NCBI GenBank assembly: GCA_001648575.1
Contig: LQXN01000062.1
Span: 124,001-188,000 of the forward strand
DNA from: Sutcliffiella horikoshii DSM 8719
GTDB taxonomy: Bacteria; Bacillota; Bacilli; Bacillales; Bacillaceae_I
Direction: 5' to 3'
DNA length: 64,000 bases
This document shows, piece after piece, positions 25,498 through 34,097 of the stretch. Under the pieces are notes generated by a model that saw only the letters and a list, made by a program, of their open reading frames with translations, did no database searches and was not told where the DNA came from. Both the position numbers and the translations under genes were made by a program. The first letter of the stretch is position 1. Each line of letters begins with the position of its first letter.

Positions 25498-26280
25498 TTA
25501 CTTGATACTGTCCACTTCTTGAACAACTTTGTTCTTTCCGGAAACGATCCATCCGCCGACAGCTATCCCAATCAAGACAATCCAGAACATCGCCTTAAAA
25601 ATGGGACTGTGCGGGAAGTGGTATGGCAATACACCGACACTTGGATGAGCCAATGTGTATATGAGCAATTTAAACCCTACCCAACCTACAATCAGGAATG
25701 CTGCTGTTTCCAAGCTTGGTCTTTCTTTTAACAATTTCACAAATAACGTAGCAGCAAAACGCATGATGACAACCCCTATGAAGCCGCCTAGGAAGATAAT
25801 GATAAATTGTCCACCATCTATTCCACCTATTTTAGGAAGATTTGTATGAGGCAAAGTCATCGCCAAAGCAAAGGCCGCCAAGATGGAATCAACTGCAAAT
25901 GCGATATCCGCCACTTCCACTTTAAATACTGTCATCCAAAAACCTGACTGTTTCTTGGGCTTGTCAATTCCGGCAGCGTGCTCCACTTTTGCCACTGCAT
26001 ACCTTCGCCATAGATGATTGAGTGCAATGAACAGCAAGTAAGCAGCTCCAAGGGCTTGAACTTGCCAGATAGATACTAAGAACGAAATGGCGAACAGAGA
26101 TCCCAATCTGAAAACAAGTGCTCCTGCAAGTCCGTAGAATAATGCCTTCTTGCGGGCTTCTTCCGGGAGATGCTTAACCATAATTGCTAGGACTAGTGCG
26201 TTGTCAGCCGCCAAGATACCTTCAAGTGCAATCAGGACAAGAAGAACCCAGCCGTATTCAAGTAATAATGATAATTCCAT
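25498..26280 (-). CDS. TerC-family membrane protein (Mn export/metalation)
   Basis: A 260-aa protein with about eight membrane helices. The acidic residues typical of TerC are in ALEGILAADNALVLAIM (about residues 18-34) and KVEVADIAFAVDSILAAFAL (about 120-139). In B. subtilis the TerC proteins YceF and YkoY deliver Mn to secreted enzymes and protect against Mn excess. The yybP-ykoY riboswitch and tandem terminators upstream predict induction by Mn2+. The leader between the last terminator and the ATG is long (about 210 bases). Confidence 0.85.
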   Translation of the reverse strand: MELSLLLEYGWVLLVLIALEGILAADNALVLAIMVKHLPEEARKKALFYGLAGALVFRLGSLFAISFLVSIWQVQALGAAYLLFIALNHLWRRYAVAKVEHAAGIDKPKKQSGFWMTVFKVEVADIAFAVDSILAAFALAMTLPHTNLPKIGGIDGGQFIIIFLGGFIGVVIMRFAATLFVKLLKERPSLETAAFLIVGWVGFKLLIYTLAHPSVGVLPYHFPHSPIFKAMFWIVLIGIAVGGWIVSGKNKVVQEVDSIK

Positions 26281-26487
26281 GGTTTCCTCTCCTTTTCACA
26301 TGGCTCTTTTCTTAAAGATTGTTGCTTTTACTTGTAAAAAGTCGGTAATTGGACTTTTTCCTGCTCTCATACTCCATAAGGTGCAAGTAGTTCTTTAAGT
26401 ACGGCGGGGAAAAGAGCACGACAGTAAAGAAAATAACAATTGATGTATCCATCAGAAAAAGCAACAAAGTTTGCGAAAAGAGCCTTT

Positions 26488-26527
26488 TACATAACAAAAG
26501 CCTTACCTGGAAACGGTAAAGGCCTTT
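26488..26527 (-). terminator. Second terminator-like hairpin in the terC leader
   Basis: AAGGCCTTTACC pairs imperfectly with GGTAAGGCTTTT on the minus strand, directly downstream of the first riboswitch terminator. The T-run is short (TTTTGTT). Confidence 0.6.
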
Positions 26528-26538
26528 TATACACGCAT

Positions 26539-26588
26539 AAAAAGACCTTTACCTAGAACTGTCCAATTTCCAGTTTAGGCAAAGGTCT
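26539..26588 (-). terminator. Riboswitch expression-platform terminator of terC
   Basis: AGACCTTTGCCTAAACTG pairs with CAGTTCTAGGTAAAGGTCT around a 9-base loop, followed by TTTTTATG, just downstream of the Mn aptamer. Confidence 0.85.
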
Positions 26589-26589
26589 T

Positions 26590-26700
26590 GCTAACAACAA
26601 TCATCGTTGCCGATAAAGCCGGTGCTGTTTAATCAGACACGTCATGACGGCAATATCGTTCTCATAGCTACTCCCCTTTGATTGGGCTTGTGAGTATGTA
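26590..26700 (-). promoter_or_regulatory. yybP-ykoY manganese riboswitch
   Basis: The minus strand reads AAAGGGGAGTAGCTATG (complement of 26664-26680) and then, after a variable arm, CAGCACCGGC and GCCG. These are the conserved loops of the yybP-ykoY (Mn2+) aptamer. It is followed by a strong intrinsic terminator and then the TerC gene, which is a known target of this class. Confidence 0.85.
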
Positions 26701-26716
26701 GTTTTAATATATTATT

Positions 26717-26745
26717 ATTCTAGTAGCTTAAGAGATATGTGTCAA
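26717..26745 (-). promoter_or_regulatory. Sigma-A promoter of the riboswitch-terC transcript
   Basis: TTGACA (complement of 26740-26745), 17-base spacer, TAGAAT (complement of 26717-26722), about 20 bases upstream of the aptamer. Confidence 0.75.
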
Positions 26746-26885
26746 CATCTTTATGAGGAAATAGGATACCATAATAAAAATCAAAAAAATTCGAATTGAT
26801 TATTTCTACACTCTAAATAAAAATAATATGTTATAATCCTTTCATTATAAAATTCATCAGTTTCTAATAAAGGTCGTGGCATGAT

Positions 26886-28247
26886 ATGCATCAAGCGTCT
26901 ACTTATAAAGAGCGTATACAAATTTTCATAAAGATTGTCGTTCCAATCCTAGTGACCCAGCTTGGATTATTCTCCATGAATCTCTTTGATATCATGATGA
27001 CAGGAAATGTAGGTGCTGGCGATTTGGCAGGAGTTGCCATCGGGGCAGGACTCTGGGTCCCTGTTTACACTGGGCTCAGCGGTATTCTCCTCTCTATCAC
27101 GCCGATTGTGGCACAACTTGTAGGTGCCAAAAAAACGGACAATGTTCCATTTTCAATTACTCAAGGTGTGTATGTTGCCTTCGCGATGAGCGTCCTCATC
27201 ATCGCCATCGGGGCTTTGTCACTTAATCCGATTCTAAACTCCATGAACCTCGAATCAGAGGTCAGGCATGTAGCCAAGTTTTATCTGGTTGCACTTGGTT
27301 TTGGAATCGTCCCATTGTTCATTTATACCGTCTTAAGGTGTTTCATCGATGCCTTAGGTCATACCAGGATTTCCATGATCATAACTTTACTTTCCCTGCC
27401 GATCAATGTACTTCTGAACTATTTATTAATTTTCGGGAAACTCGGACTTCCTGCTCTTGGAGGTATTGGGGCAGGTATTGCTTCGGCATTGACTTATTGG
27501 CTCATTATGATCATTTCGCTATATATAGTACTCAAGAAACATCCGTTTACAGTGTACCCTTTATTTAAAAAGCTGTATCCCATTTCCCTTTCGAAATGGA
27601 AAGAAATCTTACTTATAGGTGTCCCGATCGGGCTATCTATATTTTTTGAAACTAGTATTTTCTCCGCAGTAACATTACTGATGAGTTCATTCGATACAGT
27701 GACCATAGCATCCCATCAGGTTGCATTGAATTTTGCTTCCCTGCTCTATATGATTCCCTTAAGTATTTCCATGGCGCTTACTATATTAGTCGGCTTTGAA
27801 ATTGGAGCGGGTCGTATAAAGGATGCAAAACAGTACACATATATGGGTGTGCTATCCGCTGTGTTTTTATCAACAGTTTGTGCGGTCTTTTTATACTTTT
27901 TCAGAGCAGAAGTCGCATTTTTGTACACAAAAGATCCAGAGGTTATTGCCTTAACCACTGCTTTCCTTTTGTACGCTTTATTCTTCCAGCTTTCTGATGC
28001 CATAGCTGCCCCTATTCAGGGTGCTTTAAGAGGCTATAAAGATGTGAACGTCACCTTTATGCTTGCTTTCGTGTCTTATTGGATCATCGGATTGCCTATA
28101 GGTTATTTCTTGGCTAATTATACGGACTTCGGTGCCTTCGGATATTGGCTTGGACTTATAGCCGGTTTAGCTGCCGGAGCAGTTGGCCTTGCGTGGAGGT
28201 TATACCTCTTACAAAATCGATATATGAAAAAAGCCCCTTCTGTATAA
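26886..28247 (+). CDS. MATE-family multidrug/Na+ antiporter
   Basis: A 453-aa membrane protein with twelve predicted helices in two similar halves, of the NorM/MATE type. The first helix region IVVPILVTQLGLFSMNLFDIMMTGNVG (given here as its conserved block, residues about 18-40) and SITPIVAQLVGA (about 71-82) fit the family. It exports cationic drugs or metabolites in exchange for H+ or Na+. The ribosome site AAAGG is weak and distant. The stop codon lies inside the loop of a terminator hairpin duplicated by repeat E. Confidence 0.85.
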   Translation: MHQASTYKERIQIFIKIVVPILVTQLGLFSMNLFDIMMTGNVGAGDLAGVAIGAGLWVPVYTGLSGILLSITPIVAQLVGAKKTDNVPFSITQGVYVAFAMSVLIIAIGALSLNPILNSMNLESEVRHVAKFYLVALGFGIVPLFIYTVLRCFIDALGHTRISMIITLLSLPINVLLNYLLIFGKLGLPALGGIGAGIASALTYWLIMIISLYIVLKKHPFTVYPLFKKLYPISLSKWKEILLIGVPIGLSIFFETSIFSAVTLLMSSFDTVTIASHQVALNFASLLYMIPLSISMALTILVGFEIGAGRIKDAKQYTYMGVLSAVFLSTVCAVFLYFFRAEVAFLYTKDPEVIALTTAFLLYALFFQLSDAIAAPIQGALRGYKDVNVTFMLAFVSYWIIGLPIGYFLANYTDFGAFGYWLGLIAGLAAGAVGLAWRLYLLQNRYMKKAPSV

Positions 28248-28254
28248 GAAGGGG
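28234..28254 (+). terminator. Left copy of the duplicated hairpin at repeat E
   Basis: A 21-base palindrome, stem CCCCTTCT / AGAAGGGG, containing the MATE stop codon (28245-28247) in its loop. An identical copy stands at 28465-28485. Confidence 0.8.
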
Positions 28255-28255
28255 T

Positions 28256-28463
28256 CAGACTGTTGACAAACTAAAAATCAGTTGAGTTATTTGTTGGAAC
28301 GGTTGATCTCCGTTGCAGGAGCTTCGCTTTCCAGCGGGCGGTCCGTAAGCCTCCTCACTCCGCCTGAGGGGTCTTACTTGTCCCTTCCTCCCGCAGGAGT
28401 CTTCGCTCCTTCCACTACGATCAACTAGGGAATTTCAATTTTTTAAGCTTTGTCTACACAATG
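28256..28463 (+). repeat. Terminator-associated repeat, copy E (best preserved)
   Basis: A 208-bp element with ends CAGACTGTTGACAAA (28256-28270) and TTTGTCTACACAATG (28449-28463), i.e. imperfect inverted repeats. The inner core starts GTTGATC and ends GATCAAC. Paired segments: GGAGC with GCTCC; AGCGGG with CCCGC; GTAAGCC with GGTCTTAC. It is flanked by a perfect 23-bp direct repeat that is itself the terminator hairpin of the MATE gene. Confidence 0.9.
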
Positions 28464-28464
28464 G

Positions 28465-28490
28465 CCCCTTCTGTATAAGAAGGGGTTTTT
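28465..28490 (+). terminator. Right copy of the duplicated hairpin at repeat E
   Basis: Exact copy of the palindrome at 28234-28254, here followed by TTTTTG, so it is the functional distal terminator. Confidence 0.85.
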
Positions 28491-28591
28491 GTTTGATTAA
28501 ATTTCCCTATTCCTATAGGAATAATAAAAGGAGTATGTAGGTAATTGTCGAATTTAGTCAAATAACAATTAGTATTTGAGGGGTTTTTTAT

Positions 28592-28960
28592 ATGACTAAA
28601 TATGATAATGAAAGAAAGTCCACCAGCTATTTTCGAGAGAATCTTTACATCCTCTTGAATCTATTGGAAAGGTACGAAGCGGCTGATTTCGATACAAAAA
28701 AGGACATCTATCCAAACTTGATCGTGGAATACAAAAGATATAAAGATGAGCTAAAGAGAGAGATAAAAATATTGATTCAATATGACACAAATCTATGGAT
28801 ATCAAATCATATACTGCCTTCTCTCGCTGTCACATTTGTATTCCTTCAGGAAATAGGGATAAACCGAATCAACCCTAACAGTATTGATAAGGTTGTCCAA
28901 CAGGTGAGAAAAGCATATTTATTTATGGAGCGTTATGATACTGACCTCTATGGGAATTGA
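28592..28960 (+). CDS. Hypothetical protein, helical
   Basis: A 122-aa soluble protein, almost entirely helical and rich in Lys, Glu, Tyr and Asn. No motif, signal peptide or membrane segment. I do not recognise the family. GAGGGG lies 9 bases before the ATG and a bidirectional terminator follows. It converges with the CAP-domain gene; no functional context is visible. Confidence 0.6.
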   Translation: MTKYDNERKSTSYFRENLYILLNLLERYEAADFDTKKDIYPNLIVEYKRYKDELKREIKILIQYDTNLWISNHILPSLAVTFVFLQEIGINRINPNSIDKVVQQVRKAYLFMERYDTDLYGN

Positions 28961-28965
28961 ACATT

Positions 28966-28995
28966 TAAAAAGGCAGCCAAAAGGCTGCCTTTAGA
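28966..28995. terminator. Bidirectional terminator
   Basis: GGCAGCC / GGCTGCC stem with a 4-base loop, T-run TTTTT on the minus side and TTT on the plus side, between convergent genes. Confidence 0.85.
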
Positions 28996-29003
28996 AACCA
29001 ATA

Positions 29004-29867
29004 TTATTTACCGATAAACATTTGTGTCCAGTAGTTACCTTCTTCCACATGACCTACACCAATGTGAGTGAAGTTTCCATTCATGATATTAGCACGGTGA
29101 CCTTCTGAGTTCATCCAAGCATTTACCACTTCTTCAGGGCTTTGCTGACCTTGTGCAATGTTTTCCCCGGCAGCACTGTATTCTACACCGAATTGTTTCA
29201 TCATATCGAATGGAGATCCGTAAGTTGGGCTGTTATGAGAGAAGTAATTGTTTTGTTGCATGTCTTTTGACTTCTCTTTTGCAACCTTACTTAATTCTTC
29301 ATCTAACTTTAATGGAGCTAGTCCTTGTTTTTCACGCTCAGCATTTGTTAATTCAACAACTTTCTTTTCAAACTCACTTACAGCACCTGCAGTTTGTTCG
29401 GTTGCTGGTTTTTCAGCATTTTGCTGTGGAGCTTGTTGTTGAGGTGCTTGAGCTTCTTGTTTAGGTGTTTCTTGTTTTGGAGCTTCCTGTTTTGTTGCTT
29501 CAGCAGGAGCTTCTTTTTCTTTAGGAGCTTCTACTTTTTCAGCAGGTTTCTGCTCAGCTTGCTTTGGTGCTTCTTGCTTAGGTGCTTCTTTTTTTGTTTC
29601 TTCAGCGGATGGTGCGCCATTTAAATTAACTTTTACGCCATATTTCTCTTCAAGCTCTTTCACATAACCATCTAAGAATGCTTTTGCATCTTCTTGATTA
29701 GTGAATGATTTATTTATATTGAATGCTGTGACTTTATTTGTTAAGTCACATGTTGGTTTTGTTGGAGCATTATTTGATTCGGCTTTTGCATTCATTCCGA
29801 ATGGTGCAGCAGTTAGTACAGCCGCAGTAGTTACAGCAGTGATGATTGACTTTTTGTTGATTTTCAT
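29004..29867 (-). CDS. ykwD: CAP-domain (SCP-like) secreted protein, YkwD-like
   Basis: A 287-aa exported protein. Signal peptide ending near NAKAES (about residue 30). A low-complexity region rich in Pro, Lys, Gln, Glu and Ala (about 85-160, repeated units such as KQEAPKQ) is a wall-spanning linker. A C-terminal CAP domain (about 165-287) has HNSPTYGSPFDMM, GENIAQGQ and GHRANIMN motifs. Bacillus YkwD has the same layout. The activity of bacterial CAP proteins is not settled. GGGGGA lies before the ATG at 29867. Confidence 0.85.
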   Translation of the reverse strand: MKINKKSIITAVTTAAVLTAAPFGMNAKAESNNAPTKPTCDLTNKVTAFNINKSFTNQEDAKAFLDGYVKELEEKYGVKVNLNGAPSAEETKKEAPKQEAPKQAEQKPAEKVEAPKEKEAPAEATKQEAPKQETPKQEAQAPQQQAPQQNAEKPATEQTAGAVSEFEKKVVELTNAEREKQGLAPLKLDEELSKVAKEKSKDMQQNNYFSHNSPTYGSPFDMMKQFGVEYSAAGENIAQGQQSPEEVVNAWMNSEGHRANIMNGNFTHIGVGHVEEGNYWTQMFIGK

Positions 29868-30213
29868 AGGTGTTATTTCCCCCTTGAAAGTTTTTTGTGT
29901 TGCTTTCTTGCTACACGAAAATCATACCACGGCTTTTATGTAATATTAGAGGAATAATCTGGATTTGTAATCAATTTTATTTCAATAAATATCCAAGTAT
30001 CAACAAGTTCTATACATATCAATGATTTTCAATCAAAGTAATATGTAGAGCAATCTTTAAAGTTTTCCAGTAATATGTAACGCATTAAAATTATACTAGA
30101 AAAATGCTATTGACAGGTTTAAATACAGTCCATTTTATTACAACCTGGTACAATAATGTTACATATTTTACAACTAATCTTACTTTTATGGCTATTTATC
30201 CCATAAAATAATG
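29868..30213. other. Intergenic region with a probable ykwD promoter, otherwise no gene
   Basis: AT-rich, no supported ORF. An extended -10 TGGTATGAT (complement of 29921-29929) lies 55 bases upstream of the ykwD start. No good -35 was found. The rest up to the hmgA terminator shows nothing I can name. Confidence 0.4.
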
Positions 30214-30246
30214 AAAACCCTAAGTTTTATATCAAAACTTAGGGTT
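30214..30246 (-). terminator. Terminator of the tyrosine-degradation operon
   Basis: Stem AACCCTAAGTTTT / AAAACTTAGGGTT with a 5-base loop, followed by TTCATTATTTT on the minus strand, after the hmgA stop codon. Confidence 0.8.
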
Positions 30247-30257
30247 CTTCGTATGAT

Positions 30258-31409
30258 TCATTTTTCAATCCAAGTGAACATATAATTTTTGTCTTCTATA
30301 TTATGTGCTTTTTTTACTATCTTTAAAGGTTTAAATGTATCAATCATCACTGCAAGTTCCAATGTTTCTTTCTTTCCGATGCTCGCTTCTGTGGTTCCTG
30401 GATGTGGACCGTGTGGAATACCAGAAGGATGTAATGTTATGGACCCTTCCTCAATCCCTTTCCGGCTCATGAAATTCCCTGCAACATAGTAAAGCAATTC
30501 ATCGCTGTTAACATTACTATGGTAATAAGGGGCAGGGATTGCTTCCGGATGGTAGTCATACAATCTTGGAACAAAGGAGCAAACAACAAAATTATGACCT
30601 TCAAAGGTCTGATGTACTGGTGGTGGCTGATGAACTCTGCCGGTAATCGGTTCGAAGTCTTCTATATTGAATACCCAAGGATAAAGATAACCATCCCATC
30701 CTACTACATCTAAGGGGTGATGCCCTAGGACATGGGAATGCAGGTATCCCCTGGTTTTTGTGATAACTTCATATTCCCCTTTATCTGTAAAAGTCTCCAG
30801 TGCCTCTGGTCCCCTGAAATCCCGTTCACAGAATGGACTATGCTCCAACAGCTGTCCATATTCATTTCGATATCTTCTTGGTGTTGTCAATTGACTGAAG
30901 GATTCAATAAAAAGGATTTTGGTATCTTCATTTGGAACGACACGATAAATCGTCCCTATTGGAATCGTTACATAATCCCCAGGGCGGTAGGTAATCGTTC
31001 CAAACATGGTTTCCACCTTACCAGATCCGTAATGTATGAATAAAAGCTCATCGCCGTCCCCGTTTCGATAATATTTATCCATAGCCTCAGTGACCATCGC
31101 TGTTCCGATTAATAGATCACTGTTCCCCAATAAATACTCTCTTGCATCTAATGCATCTCCTTTGCTTTCAATGGAGGTGGTTAGTAAGTGCCGATGATTC
31201 AATGCATCTTGTTCTTCATATTCCGGCAGATAACTTCCGATGACTGATGACTTTACTACTTCAGTGGGCAGGAAGTGATGATATAGAATGGATTGTGTAC
31301 CTGAAAACCCCTTAGTGCCCATTACTTGTTCCCGATATAAAGAACCATTTTCCTTTTTAAACATAGTGTGGCGTTTATGAGGGATTTTCCCCATTGACCG
31401 ATAATACAT
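30258..31409 (-). CDS. hmgA: Homogentisate 1,2-dioxygenase
   Basis: A 383-aa cupin-fold enzyme that opens the ring of homogentisate to maleylacetoacetate with O2 and Fe(II). Conserved blocks: GSGKVETMFGTITYRPGDYV (about residues 127-146), HQPPPVHQTFEGHNFVV (about 268-284), YHSNVNSDELLYYVAG (about 301-316, with the H..E iron-ligand pattern) and HPSGIPHGPHPG (about 331-342). It is the last gene of an operon with FahA, a flavin reductase-like protein and an aminotransferase, 15 bases after fahA. Confidence 0.9.
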   Translation of the reverse strand: MYYRSMGKIPHKRHTMFKKENGSLYREQVMGTKGFSGTQSILYHHFLPTEVVKSSVIGSYLPEYEEQDALNHRHLLTTSIESKGDALDAREYLLGNSDLLIGTAMVTEAMDKYYRNGDGDELLFIHYGSGKVETMFGTITYRPGDYVTIPIGTIYRVVPNEDTKILFIESFSQLTTPRRYRNEYGQLLEHSPFCERDFRGPEALETFTDKGEYEVITKTRGYLHSHVLGHHPLDVVGWDGYLYPWVFNIEDFEPITGRVHQPPPVHQTFEGHNFVVCSFVPRLYDYHPEAIPAPYYHSNVNSDELLYYVAGNFMSRKGIEEGSITLHPSGIPHGPHPGTTEASIGKKETLELAVMIDTFKPLKIVKKAHNIEDKNYMFTWIEK

Positions 31410-31424
31410 ATGCTCACCTCATCA

Positions 31425-32339
31425 TCATTTAGTAATGTTATTCTTTAATTTCCCAAGGCCGGTTATGGATAATTCCACTTCATCCCCTGGTTGCAACCAA
31501 CGGTGTACGTCTGTTCCAAGCTCCAGAATACAGCCAGTACCGACCGTACCGGAGCCAATTACTTCACCGGGGTACAATGTAACACCTGCGGAAGCTCTTT
31601 CGATCATCTCGCCAAAGGTGTAATGAATATGATCAAAATTCCCTTCTGAAAGTAGACGGCCATTTACAGAAGCAGTCATTTTTAAGTCATAACCATTATC
31701 TGTTTTATACGATGATAGTTCATCTGGAGTAACAATGAATGGCCCCAATGAGGTGGCAAAATCCTTCCCCTTTGCTGGACCAAGGCCCACCTTCATTTCT
31801 TTCGCCTGAAGATCCCTTGCGCTCCAATCATTCATGATGCAATAGCCGAAAATGTGCTCTTCAGCTTCATTAGCCGTTATGTTCTTTCCTGTTTTCCCTA
31901 TGATACAGGCAATCTCGAGTTCGTAATCCAGCCATTCACAAGAAGCAGGTTGTGAAATGGTATCATCTGGCCCTTTGACGGCCATATGGTTGGTGAAATA
32001 AAATACAGGGATTTCGTACCACTCAGGCACTACATCGAGCCCCCTTCTTCCCCTGGCTGTCTTGACATGTTCTTCAAATGCATAAAAATCCCGAACACTG
32101 ACTGGCCGTGGCAGTGGTGCTAGAAGAGTTATCTTATCTACGTCATATCTACCTTTAGTTCCATTGCTTTTACAGTGCTGCTCCACTATTTCTTTGAATG
32201 TATCATATTGACTTATTAATGTAAGAAGGTCGCTTGGCAGAAGCCCATCTGATGCTTCATGCATATCTACTGCTTGATTTTGGTCCAACCACCCTGCTTT
32301 TATCTCACCGGTTTCTTTTTTAAAGGTTATATATTTCAT
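31425..32339 (-). CDS. fahA: Fumarylacetoacetate hydrolase
   Basis: A 304-aa FAH-family hydrolase. The metal-binding glutamates are in YELEIACIIG (about residues 138-147), and the WSARDLQAKEMKVGLGPAKG block (about 169-188) and a C-terminal GEVIGSGTVGTGC loop are typical. In this operon it should split fumarylacetoacetate (or maleylacetoacetate directly) to fumarate and acetoacetate. A separate maleylacetoacetate isomerase gene is not present in the window. The gene is 19 bases after the flavin reductase gene. Confidence 0.85.
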   Translation of the reverse strand: MKYITFKKETGEIKAGWLDQNQAVDMHEASDGLLPSDLLTLISQYDTFKEIVEQHCKSNGTKGRYDVDKITLLAPLPRPVSVRDFYAFEEHVKTARGRRGLDVVPEWYEIPVFYFTNHMAVKGPDDTISQPASCEWLDYELEIACIIGKTGKNITANEAEEHIFGYCIMNDWSARDLQAKEMKVGLGPAKGKDFATSLGPFIVTPDELSSYKTDNGYDLKMTASVNGRLLSEGNFDHIHYTFGEMIERASAGVTLYPGEVIGSGTVGTGCILELGTDVHRWLQPGDEVELSITGLGKLKNNITK

Positions 32340-32358
32340 ATCAAACCCTCACATTTTT

Positions 32359-32967
32359 TTATTTGCGCTGAAGCTCAAACAAATCGCTGATGGATCTTGT
32401 ATACATACTGCCAGCCATTCTTCCGACAGGGTTCAACTTTCTTGTATCAATTTTCCCATCATAATAAAGTTCATCTGAAATGTGGATGTTTTCCACCTTA
32501 CCTATAACTAGGCTACCTGCACCTGGTGTATCTCCGAAATGAAGCACTTGATGGAGCGTACACTCTAATTGGACCAGACTTTCTTTTACACGTGGCGGGG
32601 CTATGTGGACACTTGGCTCTTTCGTGAAGCCGGATTCTTCAAATTCATCCACCTCACTTGGAAATTCCGTAGCAGTTATGTTCATTTGCTCCACAATATC
32701 CTCACTGACGATATTGATCACAAATTCTTTTGTACTTTCAATATTAAGCAAGGTATCCTTTTTTGATCCGTCTGCCCCTCTCCTCATCGGAGAGAAACAA
32801 ACGAGCATCGGTTCGGCGCTGATAGCTGTAAAAAAGCTGAAAGGTGCAATGTTTGTTATCCCGTTATTATCAATAGAAGAAACCAGTGCGATGGGCCTTG
32901 GTAAAATAGAACCTACCATTAATTTATAGGCATCTCTCCAGGCCAAACTGCTTGGTTGTATATGCAT
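32359..32967 (-). CDS. Flavin reductase-like FMN-binding protein
   Basis: A 202-aa protein of the flavin reductase/DIM6 family. The FMN-binding split-barrel pattern is visible: GSILPRPIALVSSIDNNG (about residues 18-35), NIAPFSFFTAISAEPM (about 39-54) and a C-terminal KLNPVGRMAGSMYT. It is conserved in homogentisate operons of bacilli, but its exact step is not known to me. It might supply reduced flavin or act on a side product. It follows the aminotransferase gene by 6 bases and is clearly co-translated. Confidence 0.75.
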   Translation of the reverse strand: MHIQPSSLAWRDAYKLMVGSILPRPIALVSSIDNNGITNIAPFSFFTAISAEPMLVCFSPMRRGADGSKKDTLLNIESTKEFVINIVSEDIVEQMNITATEFPSEVDEFEESGFTKEPSVHIAPPRVKESLVQLECTLHQVLHFGDTPGAGSLVIGKVENIHISDELYYDGKIDTRKLNPVGRMAGSMYTRSISDLFELQRK

Positions 32968-32973
32968 GTTGTT

Positions 32974-34074
32974 TCACCTGCTCATATCTAGATTTTTTAA
33001 TGCCTCAATAAAATTCCGGTTATCTTCCATAGAACTGATGGTGACTCGAATACTCTCCTTGTACCCCAATCCTACAGCTGACTTTACCATGATTCCTTGC
33101 ATTAGTAACTCTTGCGCCACTTCGTTTCCATCTCTGCCCGTATGTACCATCATGAAATTTGCTTGTGTAGGAAAAAAGGAATAACCTAATGTCGCCAGTT
33201 CTTTTTCTAAATAGCTTCTTCCCTCTTCGTTATGGAAGATGCACTGCTTCCGGAACTCCTGATCTTCTATCGCAATCACTGCAGCTGCCTGTGCCAATTG
33301 ATTGACATTAAAAACCTCTTTTACCTTAGTCAATTCACTGGTAATAAATGAATCCATAATGCCATAGCCGATCCTTAAACCTGCCAGACCATACACTTTA
33401 GAAAAGGTTCTTAAAATAACTAAATTGGAGTGTTCAGTAAGTAAAGGGATGGACTGTAGATATTCGTTGCTTGTTGCATATTCGTAATAAGCTTCATCCA
33501 GTATAATTAATATATGGTCAGGCACTTTTTCTATAAAACCTTGTAAGGATTCCTTCTCGACGATTGTACCTGTCGGATTGTTGGGGTTGCACACAAAAAT
33601 CATTTTGGTCTGTTCGGTTATATGTGCAAGCATTGCATCAAGGTCATGCACGCCATTTTTTAAAGGTACGATAACAGGTTTTCCGCCTTCAATTGTCACA
33701 TTGGTTTTGTAACGTGGAAAAGTTATTTCTGCCATGATGGCTTCCTCTCCTGAATTAAGAAATGCTCTAAGAAGTAACCTGATAATTTCATCTGAACCAT
33801 TTCCTATGAACAATTGACTTTGTCCTACTCCCAAAAAACTCCCTAATTTCTCTGATAGGCATCTTGCAGACCCATCGGGATAATTAAATAGGTGATCTAA
33901 CTTTTGCATGAGTTGCTCTTTTACTTTTGGAGAACATCCGAATATATTCTCTATTTCTGACATGTTCCGCAATGTCGGGATACCCAATTCCAATTGTATT
34001 TCCTCTAAACTTTTGCCCAATGGATAGGCAGCGATATGCTGGAGAATATCTCGACTTTTTACTTTTACCGCCAT
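32974..34074 (-). CDS. PLP aminotransferase (HisC-like), probable aromatic aminotransferase
   Basis: A 366-aa fold-type I aminotransferase of the histidinol-phosphate aminotransferase group. Seen: FIGNGSDEIIRLL (about residues 88-100), CNPNNPTG (about 163-170), DEAYYEYA (about 194-201) and the PLP lysine in TFSKVYGLAGLRIGYG (about 225-240). Within a tyrosine-degradation operon it most likely turns tyrosine and phenylalanine into 4-hydroxyphenylpyruvate and phenylpyruvate; histidine synthesis is unlikely here. GGAGG precedes the ATG. A terminator separates it from hppD. Confidence 0.8.
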   Translation of the reverse strand: MAVKVKSRDILQHIAAYPLGKSLEEIQLELGIPTLRNMSEIENIFGCSPKVKEQLMQKLDHLFNYPDGSARCLSEKLGSFLGVGQSQLFIGNGSDEIIRLLLRAFLNSGEEAIMAEITFPRYKTNVTIEGGKPVIVPLKNGVHDLDAMLAHITEQTKMIFVCNPNNPTGTIVEKESLQGFIEKVPDHILIILDEAYYEYATSNEYLQSIPLLTEHSNLVILRTFSKVYGLAGLRIGYGIMDSFITSELTKVKEVFNVNQLAQAAAVIAIEDQEFRKQCIFHNEEGRSYLEKELATLGYSFFPTQANFMMVHTGRDGNEVAQELLMQGIMVKSAVGLGYKESIRVTISSMEDNRNFIEALKNLDMSR

Positions 34075-34097
34075 TCTCTGGATTACCTCCTATAAAA

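Noticed and set aside
26312-26497. 61-codon minus-strand ORF in the terC leader
   Set aside because: It needs a TTG start without a ribosome site. The inner ATG also lacks one, and its start overlaps a terminator hairpin. The hydrophobic composition probably reflects AT-rich leader sequence.
29394-29624. Pro/Lys/Gln/Glu repeats in ykwD as a possible DNA repeat array
   Set aside because: They are in-frame low-complexity linker codons of the CAP-domain protein, with irregular units.
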